A stretch of 64,000 bases of DNA from CAVQCX01 sp963775335 (GCA_963775335.1 CAVZIJ010000003.1:1612001-1676000), one strand, 5' to 3'. Shown: positions 27,486 to 36,900, counted from the first letter of the stretch. Numbers and translations are program-made. Notes: generated by a model from the letters alone, not told the origin.

Positions 27486-28483
27486 ATGAACGACTTACCG
27501 CTCCGACACGTGATTCGTATCTGGGTATCGTGCGTGTGCCTCTGCCTAGCCCTGTCGGCGCAAGGAGCGGATGTTACTGGCACCAATGGTAATGATCTTT
27601 TGTTCATGCAAGGCAATGTGCAAAGCCTGAACACCATGGTGGTGAATGCTTATACGGGTGAATCCATTTCTGTCAATGGCGTTTACAACGTAAACGCAGT
27701 GTCCTACGACGGGCTCGGCGGTTCATCTGACACTCTATTTTTCACCGGTCTGGGCGACGCCCTGTTTATCGAGGACCCAATCTCCGGAAACCAGATGGTC
27801 GCTAATGTTGAGGTATTCTTCGCCGGTGCTGGCGCTGATGTGGTCAATCTGTCTAGTCTGAACTACTCGCTCGGGAACATTCTTATCGACGGCGGCGCAC
27901 AGGACGACATCCTTTGGGCCAATGGCGGCAACGACACCATTTACGGGCGCGAAGGAATGACATCACCGACGGTGGCCCCGGTGACGATATCATTTACGGG
28001 GGCGCTAACAACCCTGCTGTCGCCAGCGGCAACGACCGACTGAACGGCGGAGCGGGGTCGGATATGCTGCACGGGGAGGACGGCAACGACTGGTTGGACG
28101 GAGGGACGGGTATCAACGTGCTCGATGGGGGCCTCGGAGACGATACCTTCGTGTGGTCTGGCGGTGACGCGGGGGACGACACCATCTTCGACGCAGGCGG
28201 ATTCGACACACTGCTATTTGCTGACACGGTCACTATTGACGACCTCGTGCTGCAGACCCTAGCAGATGGAGCGCTAAAAATCAGTGTGCTTGGCTCGACG
28301 CTGCTCATACCAGATCAATACGCCGGCGATGGCCCGGAGATCGAGGAACTACGCTTCGGCTTGAACGGCTCGACTTACGACCTTAGTAATCCGTCCGCCG
28401 TTACGCCGGTTCCTGCCACGGTCTGGTTACTGACTATCGGCTTACTCGGTGTGGTGGGTGCGCGTAGAAACCGGAGGATGTAA
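27486..28483 (+). pseudogene. RTX-repeat exported protein with PEP-CTERM-like anchor, one frameshift
   Basis: From ATG 27486 (MNDLPLRHVIRIWVSCVCLC, signal peptide ending SAQGA). Calcium-binding RTX nonapeptides follow: GGNDTIYG, GGPGDDIIYGG, GGAGSDMLHGEDGNDWLDGG. The C-terminus VTPVPATVWLLTIGLLGVVGARRNRR is a VP-x-P motif, membrane helix and basic end, as in exosortase-sorted proteins. The frame breaks near 27953 inside a repeat (GREG then NDIT), where one base seems missing. Restored length about 332 residues. A surface or envelope protein, if functional. Confidence 0.75.
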
Positions 28484-28846
28484 CGAGTATGGCCCGGGGT
28501 TGCCCACGGAAGGCAGAATGGCGCGGCCGACATGCTGTTTCACTGCGCCGTTGCAAGAATATGAGTTACCACGCACATGATCGTCCCGGGCTGTGTCGCT
28601 CGCTCCGTGACTCGCGTGGTGGTATGAACGCGCCCGGAGCCTCGGGACGGCCGAATCTCCTGTTTGACCGCTCCTGGCCGACTTGAGACCAACAGGGCGC
28701 TCTAATATTTGCCCGCTCTAACAGACCGTTGTCGACCCCAAGGAGACAACCTTCTGGACCGTGTGTCGGCAGCGTCGAGCTTCTTGAACGCCGTGGGCCG
28801 GCGTGCGTTGGAGTGTCGGGATGGTAGGCTAACAGCCCTTACCCGA
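28484..28846. other. Intergenic stretch with repeat M1
   Basis: About 360 bases with no convincing gene. It contains repeat M1 (28676-28750), whose partner M2 lies beyond the mrr gene. Confidence 0.4.
28676..28750 (+). repeat. Flanking direct repeat M1 of the mrr gene
   Basis: About 75 bases related (roughly 70%) to 30007-30080: GGCCGAC, GAGAC, CTCTAATATT, CTAA and TCGACCCCAAGGAGAC in the same order and spacing. The two bracket mrr. Confidence 0.45.
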
Positions 28847-29782
28847 TCAGGTCGCTTCTTCGTCAAAGTAGTCTGAGTCTATTTTGGGAATACGAATCGC
28901 GCGCGAGGTGATACCGACTTCGTATTCAATCATGAGGCCCGCCAATCGTTCCCCGTCGACGAGAACCATTCCCTCGACAGACTTCGCAAAATCTCGGGCT
29001 TGAGGCGTGTACGAGGAAGTCGTGATGAAGATGCCTTTCTTCGCCTTCTGGCCCGCTAGCGCGCCGTAGAAGCCTTGAAGCTGTGGACGCCCGACAAGCT
29101 CCTGCCACCGCTTTGCCTGAATATAGACCTTCTCTAGGCCGAGTCGGTCCAAGGATATAACGCCGTCGATACCACCGTCCCCGGGTCCCCCAACTTGCAC
29201 CAAATCAGTTCTCGTCGCACCGTATCCCATGCAATGGAGGACATCGAGCACGATCTGCTCAAAAAAGGATGGCGAAACGTTTGCCAGACGTTCAAGGAGT
29301 TCATCGCCGGCTGCCCTCCTGATCTCCGCGAGCGCTTGTTCAAGCTGGTCATCTGGGCTGGCAATGGCCGTCGTCGAAGAGGTTGCTGGTGTCACCGGGG
29401 GCTTCGCAGAGACTGTTGTGGCGCTAGTGCTCGGCTTCAGCGTTACGCCCAAATACTCAGTTGCGAGTTTCTGCACCAGGGAGTCAGGAAGCGGACTTGA
29501 ATTCTCCGTCGCGAAGGCCAGGCCGGCCGTGGTGAGCTTCCAGAGGCCGTGCTTCGGGCTGCTCGATAAGCCGGCACGCTTGAGCCGATCATGTGCCCAA
29601 CCGGCTCGATTCTTGTACATGCGCTGAGTGCCGCTCCGGATGAGAGCGGACTTGTCTTCCTCCGTCAGGCCAAGCTTGTTGGCCGCCGCCTCGTGTGCAG
29701 ATGGGGCGGTCGCACCTTCCGGATGCTCCGCCAGATAGCGAAGAACGGGATCAATGAATTGGTCGTATGTTGGTACAGGCAT
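28847..29782 (-). CDS. mrr: Mrr-type restriction endonuclease
   Basis: 311 residues. N-terminal Mrr_N winged helix (FIDPVLRYLAEHPEG to LKRAGLSSSPKHGLWKLTTAG), a Ser/Thr/Pro linker, and the PD-(D/E)xK domain: ERLANVSPSFFEQIVLDVLHCMGYG, GGPGDGGIDGVI, VYIQAKRW. Catalytic D, Q and K are present. Mrr cuts DNA with foreign methylation or after pressure stress. It stands alone between two related 75-base direct repeats. Confidence 0.93.
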   Translation of the reverse strand: MPVPTYDQFIDPVLRYLAEHPEGATAPSAHEAAANKLGLTEEDKSALIRSGTQRMYKNRAGWAHDRLKRAGLSSSPKHGLWKLTTAGLAFATENSSPLPDSLVQKLATEYLGVTLKPSTSATTVSAKPPVTPATSSTTAIASPDDQLEQALAEIRRAAGDELLERLANVSPSFFEQIVLDVLHCMGYGATRTDLVQVGGPGDGGIDGVISLDRLGLEKVYIQAKRWQELVGRPQLQGFYGALAGQKAKKGIFITTSSYTPQARDFAKSVEGMVLVDGERLAGLMIEYEVGITSRAIRIPKIDSDYFDEEAT

Positions 29783-30373
29783 GGCTTCAGCGCGACCTGA
29801 GAAGCATCTGGAGCAACCTTAAGCGGCCATTAACCGGCCGCTACCGTATGTCTATTGAGCGTAGGCCGGTCGGGCCCAAGTCGATGGGCCTGATCCATGT
29901 CCGCGGGTCCCACCTTTGACGATACAAGCACTATTGCAGAGGCCCGCCGCGGGAGTCAACGCGGGGAGAAGGAGCAGCCGCGCTGTTTCGGCGCATGCCC
30001 GCTTTTGGCCGACCAGAGACTAGCAGTCGCCTCTAATATTAGCCGGCCCTAAAGGACTCCCCTCGACCCCGAGGAGACGTTGGCGGATGGGTTGACGAGA
30101 GCCCACATCGGCCTAAACTGGGACGAGAATCAGGGAATTCTCGCGAGCAAGGGCAGAGGGGCCGGCAGAACGAGCAACCGATCCGCCAGCAGGAAGGAAT
30201 CAGGGCCACGTCGTCCAATCGGGGTTATGTCAAACTGCCTTTTGCGGGCCGCCGCAGCGCGCCGGTGCCTTCGCAGCCCTTTCTTAGCCCTGGACGGCTA
30301 AAAGGAAATTCCTATCCCTCAGTCTCGCGAGAACCGCCCTTGTCGCTGTGAAGAAGCAACGAGGAGACCAAGC
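29783..30373. other. Intergenic stretch with hairpin and repeat M2
   Basis: About 590 bases without a gene. It holds a perfect 7-bp hairpin AGCGGCC/GGCCGCT (29822-29842), without a T-tract, and repeat M2. Confidence 0.45.
30007..30080 (+). repeat. Flanking direct repeat M2 of the mrr gene
   Basis: Partner of M1 (28676-28750), same orientation. Followed by TCGACCCCGAGGAGACG. Confidence 0.45.
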
Positions 30374-30943
30374 ATGAAAAGGACCTTTCTCCTAGCATCC
30401 GCCCTGAGCATACTGGTGTCTGGACCATTCGCTGAGGCGGCCGGAGAAAAGATCGCGGCAGATCAGATGCAGCCCATCGTCGAGCCCACCATAGGTGCCC
30501 AGGTGATCGGTGGCGAAAGCCAGCAGAAGCTGGCTCAGACGCTTACGGTTGGACTGAATGGCCGCTTGTTGGGTCTCCTGTTGCCCATCGCCTGCAATTC
30601 AGGTGTGTTGGTGATTGAGATCCGCGAGCTCGACGGCGACGAGCCGGGCGACACTGTCATAGGGCGGCGCGAAGTGCCGGCCAACCGTATCCCGCAACCC
30701 GGCCAGGTATTCCACTTCTTTTCCATCGGGTGGCCCTTACCATTCGCCGCCGGCGACCGCGTGGCCGTCGTCCTGCAAAACCCGACCGGCTCCTGCGCAA
30801 TCTTCTCCGGTCCTGAAGGGGACTCCTACGCCGGGGGGCAGGGGTTTTTCGAAGCCCTTCCGAACCCGCCAGTCTGGGTTCCGTTTTTTGGGACGGGAAC
30901 CTCCCTAGACCTCCCCTTCATGGCTTTGATGAGGCTGGATTAG
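30374..30943 (+). CDS. Hypothetical exported protein
   Basis: 189 residues. Clear signal peptide MKRTFLLASALSILVSGPFAEA and a GAGGAGACC ribosome site before ATG 30374. The mature part is beta-rich with TLTVGLNGRLLGLLLPIACNSG and VVLQNPTGSCAIFSGPEGDSYAGG; such blocks resemble carbohydrate-binding-like sandwich domains of surface proteins, but I do not recognise a family. Confidence 0.7.
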   Translation: MKRTFLLASALSILVSGPFAEAAGEKIAADQMQPIVEPTIGAQVIGGESQQKLAQTLTVGLNGRLLGLLLPIACNSGVLVIEIRELDGDEPGDTVIGRREVPANRIPQPGQVFHFFSIGWPLPFAAGDRVAVVLQNPTGSCAIFSGPEGDSYAGGQGFFEALPNPPVWVPFFGTGTSLDLPFMALMRLD

Positions 30944-31323
30944 TCCCCTCTTGGTGACTCTATCTGGTGTCCCATCAAGAGCGGGCGATCCGATCGCCTC
31001 CCCCCGACATCTCCCGCGGGGAGAGAAGCAGAGGCCCGTCTCCTACTCGGAGAGCGGCCGCCTGACAATCCCCACTCGGCAGCGGCGCGAGGCTTCGGCG
31101 CCATCAAGGGCGCTTCCTGATTCGCGGGCTACGCTGGGACGGGAGGCTCGGCCGTGGCGGCAGGGGCCGGCTCCGCCGGAGCCGTTTCGGGTTGTGGCTC
31201 GCTGCGCGGTGCGGGCGGGAGTACCGTGGCTTGCTCTGCCGCGGAAGCGCTGGCTCCGGGGCTCCTGGGAGGACCCCGTCGTCGCGGCCCGCTCCCGACC
31301 AGGTCGACCCCGAGCTGTCGCGG
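30944..31323. other. Intergenic stretch before an IS91 remnant
   Basis: 380 bases of very GC-rich sequence with ORFs on all frames that lack protein-like features. Possibly decayed IS91 sequence. Confidence 0.35.
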
Positions 31324-31470
31324 GCTGCCTCGGCGCGGCTGATCAAGAAGGTCTACGAGGTCGATCCTATGCTGTGCCCACATCGCGGCGCCGAGATGCG
31401 GGTGCTCGCCGTGATCGAGGAGGCGGCGGTGATCGCGCGCATCCTGCGCACCTGGGGGTCTGGGACCATG
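31324..31470 (+). pseudogene. IS91 family transposase C-terminal fragment
   Basis: Reads SARLIKKVYEVDPMLCPHRG, then AEMRVLAVIEEAAVIARIL, the C-terminal signature of IS91-type transposases (normally LIKKVYEVDPLxCPxCG; one Cys is changed to His-Arg here). It breaks off after RTWGSG. Confidence 0.7.
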
Positions 31471-31729
31471 CAGATCCGGATGCCCCGCTCCCGGGGCAGC
31501 GCCTTCAAGGGGAAATCTTCAAGCCCGCAGCGAGCGGTGCGCATGACTGCCGTTGGCCGGAAAGTGACCAAACGGCGGTCGCTCCCGGCCGACCCGGAGC
31601 GGTCATGCGCTGAGCCGGGGGGCGGGATTATGGCCCCGTTCTCCCGCGCTCCCTTCTCGTGAACCGCCTAGTGGAAACTCGGATGCTGGGCAGTATGCGG
31701 AAGGCCGGTAAACACCCACCCTTGCCGGA

Positions 31730-32578
31730 TCAAGGTCTGTTCTGTGTTCTATCCCACACCACCCATAGAAACAAGTATCCTAAAACCCCCAAGCTAAAGA
31801 ATACGGGACCACCGACGAAAATACCTGGCAGCCCACAAAGATTGCTGCGAGGAAACAAAGCGCAAGATATGCTGATTCCGGCCCCTACTCCCATCCATCC
31901 GGTTAACGCCCCGACTCCCAACACACCCAAGGTAAACGAGCCAAGAGAACGTCGAGCACCGCCATGAGAAACACGAAACTTATCGTAAACCCTTGCCGCA
32001 GCGGCTACAGCAACAAGAGGCGAAAACACGCCGAGCAAAGCTAGAAGCTGACCTAGCGACGCGACAATCAAGGTGAGAGTCCTAGACATCGCGTGATCTG
32101 TCTTAGCCAACGATTTGTCATAGTCCCAATAGACCTCGAAGTAGAATAACTCAAGTGCATTCTGGATATCAACGGCGCCGCTTGTTTTGAACTCCGCCTC
32201 TATATAATAGGGATTTGATCGGTCAATCGTTAGGCTTTCGGTGCCTGATATAGGCAGGTCCCAGACAACCTTTTTCTGTTTCTCCAGAGGAACCTCAAAG
32301 GGCGTGCTCCGAAGTAGGCTAAGATGCGCATAGAAGCGTACCCGATTTGGTTGGTTCCATGGTACGCCTGCTATATAGGCAGATATCTCTCCGTCACTTA
32401 CATTCCCGACCATAACGAACTGATGGACTTTAGCTTTTTCTGGTACTGGAAGCCGGCACACGCAATGCGCTTTTACAGGTCCAGAAGGGTTAACTAGACG
32501 CAATCCTCCGTTAACGCTTGTGACGTGGGTTCCAGAACGATCTATGTACGTTATACACCTGCCAGCTGGCACACGCAC
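31730..32578 (-). CDS. Hypothetical membrane protein
   Basis: 282 residues. A soluble N-terminal half (residues 1-165) is followed by three or four hydrophobic helices: TLTLIVASLGQLLALLGVFSP, SFTLGVLGVGALTGWMGVG and VFFSLGVLGYLFLWVVW. The base composition is lower in GC than the neighbours, suggesting transfer. Its first codons overlap the broken hsdS fragment, so the true start is uncertain and the N-terminus may be missing. No family recognised. Confidence 0.55.
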   Translation of the reverse strand: MRVPAGRCITYIDRSGTHVTSVNGGLRLVNPSGPVKAHCVCRLPVPEKAKVHQFVMVGNVSDGEISAYIAGVPWNQPNRVRFYAHLSLLRSTPFEVPLEKQKKVVWDLPISGTESLTIDRSNPYYIEAEFKTSGAVDIQNALELFYFEVYWDYDKSLAKTDHAMSRTLTLIVASLGQLLALLGVFSPLVAVAAAARVYDKFRVSHGGARRSLGSFTLGVLGVGALTGWMGVGAGISISCALFPRSNLCGLPGIFVGGPVFFSLGVLGYLFLWVVWDRTQNRP

Positions 32579-32754
32579 GCCTCCGTTGAAATTTCAACGT
32601 ATTCGATCTCAAAGTCATCTGGAGTTGATTCGCCAAGAACTTCATCATTGCAGCTTGCGACCGCCTTTATCGGCTTCACTTCCCAATGCTCGGGAACCTC
32701 CCCCAGCCATTCCACCCCCGAGTCCTTGTAATTGGCATAGCGCGGAAAGCTCAT
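32551..32754 (-). pseudogene. hsdS: hsdS fragment (type I restriction specificity subunit)
   Basis: Starts MSFPRYANYKDSGVEWLGEV, then PEHWEVKPIKAVASCNDEVL, the usual beginning of an HsdS target-recognition domain. Homology stops after about 55 residues (VEIS), where the membrane-protein sequence starts. Follows abi and hsdM on the same strand. Confidence 0.85.
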
Positions 32755-32773
32755 ACCCCAAATTCCCCAAGGG

Positions 32774-33706
32774 TCACACGTCTTTCCACACCGGCACCCA
32801 GATGGGACGCTCCGCGAAGTCGAGCGGAAACCCCATGTGCCGGGTATGAATCTCATGACGGTCTACAAGGCATTTCAGGCGGTGCTTCCAGTGGTGTCCC
32901 GGGCTGATGACGTCCATCAGATAAGCCAACATGACCAGGGTGTTGTAGAGCTTGCGGGGCGGCTGATTGGGATCGGGTCCGTACTCAATGTTACGCGCCA
33001 TACCCGGCGGCGTCCTGCGCGGCAATTCCATCGTCACCGTCAACTCACTATTCCATAGACGCCCGTGGTGAGCACAGATATTCCGGATAACCGTCAGGTG
33101 GTGGAGGAAGGAAGTCAATACGCTCTCATCGAGACGATAGACCTTGGCGACCCGTGACTTGATGGCCTTCCCTTTGAGGTTGGAGAGCCAGTGCGAAAAT
33201 TGCCCCAGAGTCATGATCGCCACCGCCGCCCAAATGGGTGGCATGTCGGGCTCGTTGTACTTCGTTTTATAGTGTTTGATGAAATATTCTTTGCTGCGCT
33301 CGTGCTCACCCGCAAGTTCAGCGAGGCCGCGTCCGTACTGGCGAGAACTCTGGAAAAGGCTGGAATTTTGATAGGCGTGTGCTCCGCCCCGTTGTGCCAA
33401 TGCGTCTACCCATTGGTTGCGGACAGATACCTCGATCCGCTCGATGGCGTCGATGATCAGAAGACGCAGTTCCCGGTCGGACGTGTAGAGGTTCAGGACG
33501 CTATCGAAGGAGGTGCCCGCTACAAAGACGTGGTCACGCGCCGCAACTTGGGGATCCTCGAAGGGAATCCAGTAACCGCGGAGGCGATAATATCCGATGT
33601 GGGTGAGATAGAAGCTAGTGCTATCGGCATCGGGTATCTGCATACCGCGATCTTTCAGCTTCTGGATCTGCTGTGCGATGGTCGTGGGGGCCTTGTTATA
33701 CCTCAT
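32774..33706 (-). CDS. Abi_2 family (AbiD/F-type) abortive-infection protein
   Basis: 310 residues from ATG 33706 (MRYNKAPTTIAQQIQKLKDRG), chosen because the Abi_2 domain starts there. Features: YYRLRGYWIPFED, FDSVLNLYTSDRELRLLIIDAIERIEVSVRNQW and the HEPN-type motif RNICAHHGRLWN (R-x4-H), expected to be an RNase site. Such genes are often found inside type I restriction operons, as here between hsdM and hsdS, and guard them by killing infected cells. Confidence 0.9.
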   Translation of the reverse strand: MRYNKAPTTIAQQIQKLKDRGMQIPDADSTSFYLTHIGYYRLRGYWIPFEDPQVAARDHVFVAGTSFDSVLNLYTSDRELRLLIIDAIERIEVSVRNQWVDALAQRGGAHAYQNSSLFQSSRQYGRGLAELAGEHERSKEYFIKHYKTKYNEPDMPPIWAAVAIMTLGQFSHWLSNLKGKAIKSRVAKVYRLDESVLTSFLHHLTVIRNICAHHGRLWNSELTVTMELPRRTPPGMARNIEYGPDPNQPPRKLYNTLVMLAYLMDVISPGHHWKHRLKCLVDRHEIHTRHMGFPLDFAERPIWVPVWKDV

Positions 33707-33841
33707 GCCGCCCCCCAAAAAAGTAACCCGCCGGTTTGAGGGTACTCCGAAGAGCATAGCCTTGGCGGGTGTTGTTAGCGCTAACTGTACCCATTGACGC
33801 GCCATACATGAAATAGAAAGTTTTTGTAGCCCGACATCGAT

Positions 33842-35288
33842 TCATGCCGTCAGCCCCTCGATCATCGCCTTGATGCGGTCGGTACAGGCGGCCAGGTCGG
33901 CGTCGATCTCCTCCAGGGGTCGCGGCGGCTCGAACACGTAGAAGTGCCGGTTGAACGGGATCTCGTAGCCCACCTTGGTCTTATCGTGGTCGATCCAGGC
34001 ATCCGGCGCGGGGGGCAGCACCTCGCGCTCGAAGTAGGCCTGTACGTCTTCGGCCAGCGGGACGTTCTCGGTGTCGCGCAGGCTGGTGTCTGGCTGGGGC
34101 TGACCCTTCTGCTTGCCGCGGGTGCCGACGACGACATTGCCGGCCTCGTCTCGCTGCGGGCGCTCGACGGTGATGGTCCGGTAGCCGAAGCTCTCGTTGG
34201 GGAAGATCCGGGACAGGGGCGCGATCTTCACCCGCCCGCCCTTGGGCCCCCTGGGCTTTCGGATGCCGGGGCGAGCCGTTGAGCACGATGCCGAAGCGGC
34301 TGCCGCCCTGCTCGGCTGGGCGCATCTTCGAGATGAGATGCAGCAGGAACAGCAGCGAGCCGTCCGAGATGCGCGGCAGCCCCGGGCCGAAGCGTTTGTC
34401 GTAGCCCTGCTGCTCGTGCTCGCGCCGGACCTGCTTCTCTACCTTCTTCCACTCCACGCCGAAGGGGGGATTGGACAGCATGTAGTCGAACTTGCGGGCC
34501 TGGTGGCCATCGTCGGACAGGGTGTTGCCCGCCACGATGTTGGTAACGTCCTGGCCCTTGATGAGCATGTCGGCCTTGCAAATGGTGAGGCGCGCCTCGG
34601 GGTTGTGCTCCAACAGGTAGTCGCCGGCCACTGAAAGCATGCCGCCGGTGCCGGCGGTGGGATCGTAGATGGTGCGCACGATGGGGTTGCCGGGGGTCAG
34701 CACCTGGTCATCCTCGATGAAGATCAGGTTGACCATCAGGCGGATGACCTCGCGCGGGGTGAAGTGCTCCCCGGCCGTCTCGTTGCTGATCTCCGCGAAC
34801 TTGCGGATCAGCTCTTCGAACACCAGGCCCATCTGGTGGTTGTCCACCGACCGGGGGCTGAGATCCAGGCCGGTGGACTTCTCGGTGACCAGGTAGAGCA
34901 GGTTCGCCTTGGCCAGGCGCTCGACCTGACCCTGGAAGTCGAAGCGCTCGAAGATGTCCGGGACCGCGGGGGAGAAGGCCCGGATGTAGTCGTTGAGGTT
35001 CTTCTTCAGGTGGTCCTGATCGCCCATGAGCTTCTTCATGTCCAGAGGCGAGGTGTTGACGAAGCGCAGCTTCGCCTTGCGCAGCAGGAAGGGCTCGGGG
35101 TTGACCCCCTGGGCCTCCTTGGCGGCCTTTCCCTGGAGCACGGCCTCCTTGGTCCTGGCCAGCACGCAGTCCAGGCAGCGCAGCACGGTGAACGGGAGGA
35201 TGACCCGGCCGTACTCGGATTGCTTGTAGTCGCCGCGCAGAAGGTCGGCGACCGACCAGATGAGCGCGGACAGGGCTTGTTGGTTCAT
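33842..35288 (-). pseudogene. hsdM: hsdM (type I restriction methyltransferase) with internal deletion
   Basis: Starts MNQQALSALIWSVADLLRGD at 35288. HsdM_N domain and SAM region YDPTAGTGGML and catalytic NPPFG (LSNPPFGVEWKK) are present. At about 34268 the sequence jumps from FGIVLNGSP to GPKGGRVKIAPLSRIF in another frame: some 110-140 residues of the MTase domain are deleted. The C-terminus (GYRTITVERP to CTDRIKAMIEGLTA) is intact. The enzyme cannot be functional; no hsdR is in the window. Confidence 0.9.
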
Positions 35289-35603
35289 GGGCTGTTTCCG
35301 TTGTGCTTGTTCGTTCCCTGGGGCCCTGAGTAGCAAGCCCGCCGACCTGGGTCATTGCGAAATGCGGCAGGGGAACAGACCGAGAGCAAGTCGGACCCCC
35401 AGGGAAAGGGTCGCAGAGGTTGCGCGTGCCGGTAGTCCCAGGGCGTGCGCTGTAAGCCGGGCGCCGCCCAAACGCCGAGCGGTGAGGCCTTGGCCATCCG
35501 TTCGGCCGCGGCTCAGTTCGGGCCGTCGCACCAGCGCGGGTGGCGGGTCACCTAGCCGTCTTCAACCCAACTGTGGCTGAGGCGCTTGTTGCCCGTGAAG
35601 ATG
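35289..35603. other. Intergenic stretch upstream of hsdM
   Basis: About 315 bases between the divergent hsdM start and repeat R2. No gene seen. Confidence 0.4.
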
Positions 35604-35693
35604 TAGATTCGAACCTTCGCTGTTTGTTTATCTTTCCATGGCTTACAAACGCATCGTGTCCGGTTCGCGTCCAGCGCAGCTGGGGTCATGTGC
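35604..35693 (+). repeat. tRNA-Ser-like att repeat R2
   Basis: GATTCGAACCTTCGCTG, a T/A-rich middle, then ATGGCTTACAAACGCATC and two direct repeats CGTGTCCGG and CGCGTCCAG. The acceptor-stem part seen in R1, R4 and R5 has decayed. It stands 74 bases upstream of the RHH/GNAT operon, same direction. Confidence 0.55.
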
Positions 35694-35728
35694 TCCGCAG
35701 GACATGCAAGCTCGTCTCTGTGGTATTT

Positions 35729-35744
35729 TGTAGAGAGATCTACA
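35729..35744 (+). promoter_or_regulatory. Palindromic operator of the RHH/GNAT module
   Basis: TGTAGA-GAGA-TCTACA (35729-35744), a perfect 6-bp inverted repeat 23 bases before the antitoxin start; a half-site GTAG repeats at 35750. Likely bound by the RHH antitoxin. Confidence 0.5.
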
Positions 35745-35766
35745 GAAATGTAGGAGAATCTCTGCC

Positions 35767-36033
35767 ATGTCTACGAGTACCCAAGTTTCCGCCTTCATCT
35801 CGGAAGAGACCAAGGCCCAAGTGGAAGCGTACGTGAAACGTCACGGCGTGAAGAAGGCCTACCTGATCGAGGAGGCACTGCAGCATCACCTGCAGGCGCT
35901 GCGCGAGATCCCCGAAGACGTCGTCATTCCCTCTCGGCTGGTATTGACCAGCGAGGCGATGGCGCAAATCGCCGAGCGCATCGCCCGGGAAGATCAGCCC
36001 ACGGAGGCCCTGAAAGCGCTGTTCCGTGATTAA
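35767..36033 (+). CDS. RHH antitoxin of a GNAT toxin
   Basis: 88 residues: STQVSAFISEETKAQVEAYVKRHGVKKAYLIEEALQHHL is a ribbon-helix-helix domain. The C-terminal half (SRLVLTSEAMAQIAERIARE) would bind the toxin. It overlaps the GNAT gene by 8 bases. Confidence 0.85.
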   Translation: MSTSTQVSAFISEETKAQVEAYVKRHGVKKAYLIEEALQHHLQALREIPEDVVIPSRLVLTSEAMAQIAERIAREDQPTEALKALFRD

Positions 36034-36583
36034 CGCCCGGCAGGAAATCCACATCCGCCGGTTGGAGCCTCCGGACGATCGTTCCGGATTCCGGTGCGGG
36101 AATGTCGATCTGGATCGGTTCTTTCGGCGCTACGCTGGCCAGAATCAATTCCGCCACCACATCGGGACAACCTATGTCGCTGTCCAGGTCGATCAAATCA
36201 CCGGGTTCGTTACGGTGTCGAGCGGCGAGATGACCGCGGAGAGCCTGCCGAGGACCTTGCGCAGGCGCCTGCCATCCTACCCGCTTCCGATCCTGCGCAT
36301 CGCGCGCATCGCGGTGGACGAGCGGTTCCAGGGGCATGGCATCGGACGGCTGCTTCTGCGCTCGATGCTCGGGCTCGCCCTGGACATACGAGACCGGGCC
36401 GGGTGTGTCGGAGTGGTGGTCGACGCGAAATCGGACGCTGCCCCATTCTATGCCGACCTGGGATCCAAGGCCGTCGGTGTCGTCTCCGGCGCGCTCGGCG
36501 ACCGCCCCGAGCCGATCGCCATGTTCCTGCCCATACGGCCGATCGCAGCCGCCGCCGTAGGAGTACGCAAGCCATCGGTTTGA
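36026..36583 (+). CDS. GNAT acetyltransferase toxin
   Basis: 185 residues. IHIRRLEPPDDRSGFRCGNVDLDRFFRRYAGQNQF is the TacT-like start; acetyl-CoA loop RFQGHGIGRLLLRSML and DAAPFYADLGSKAV follow. Expected to block translation by acetylating aminoacyl-tRNA. The tail (IRPIAAAAVGVRKPSV) is not conserved. A hairpin AAGGCCCC/GGGGCCTT follows 76 bases later. Confidence 0.87.
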   Translation: MINARQEIHIRRLEPPDDRSGFRCGNVDLDRFFRRYAGQNQFRHHIGTTYVAVQVDQITGFVTVSSGEMTAESLPRTLRRRLPSYPLPILRIARIAVDERFQGHGIGRLLLRSMLGLALDIRDRAGCVGVVVDAKSDAAPFYADLGSKAVGVVSGALGDRPEPIAMFLPIRPIAAAAVGVRKPSV

Positions 36584-36659
36584 CATCGCCAAGCTGCCGT
36601 CGAGCGGACAATCAAAACCCCGGGGGCCCCGCCCGACCAGTCGTACACCGCAACTGCGA

Positions 36660-36680
36660 AAGGCCCCACGCGGGGGCCTT
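36660..36680 (+). terminator. Terminator-like hairpin before R3
   Basis: Perfect 8-bp stem AAGGCCCC (36660-36667) / GGGGCCTT (36673-36680), loop ACGCG. No long T-tract, so weaker than the similar hairpin before R1. Both lie a few bases upstream of an R repeat. Confidence 0.5.
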
Positions 36681-36686
36681 CGGTAC

Positions 36687-36900
36687 TTGGCGGCGAGGGA
36701 GGGATTGACTCAGGCCATCCATGGCCTTCGCCCTGCGGGCGCCGCTGCGCGGCGTCCAAAACGGCTTTCCTGCCGTTTTGTGACTCAGCCATCCATGGCC
36801 TTCGCCCTGCGGGCGCCGCTGCGCGGCGTCCAAAACGGCTTTCCTGCCGTTTTGTCGAATCTTCTCTTTTACTTTATATTTCTTATACTTACCAGAACGT
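36687..36900 (+). repeat. tRNA-Ser-like att repeat R3 (interrupted by two palindromic repeats)
   Basis: TTGGCGGCGAGGGAGGGATT (36687-36706), then two 75-base elements, then CGAATCTTCTCTTTTAC and a tail that still aligns weakly with R2 and R5. It lies 142 bases upstream of an RHH/PIN operon and forms the boundary after the RHH/GNAT cassette. Confidence 0.5.
36707..36855 (+). repeat. Two tandem T-loop palindromic repeats
   Basis: Units 36707-36781 (75 bases) and 36782-36855 (74 bases, one G lost). Each is a string of hairpins: GGCCATCCATGGCC, CGCCCTGCGGGCG, CGCCGCTGCGCGGCG and CAAAACGGC..GCCGTTTTG. They sit exactly between GGGATT and CGAA of the T-loop sequence, as in the tRNA-Ser array. Confidence 0.85.

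Noticed and set aside
36707..36855. Tandem 75-base units read as a possible CRISPR array
   Set aside because: Units are directly adjacent with no spacers, and there are no cas genes.
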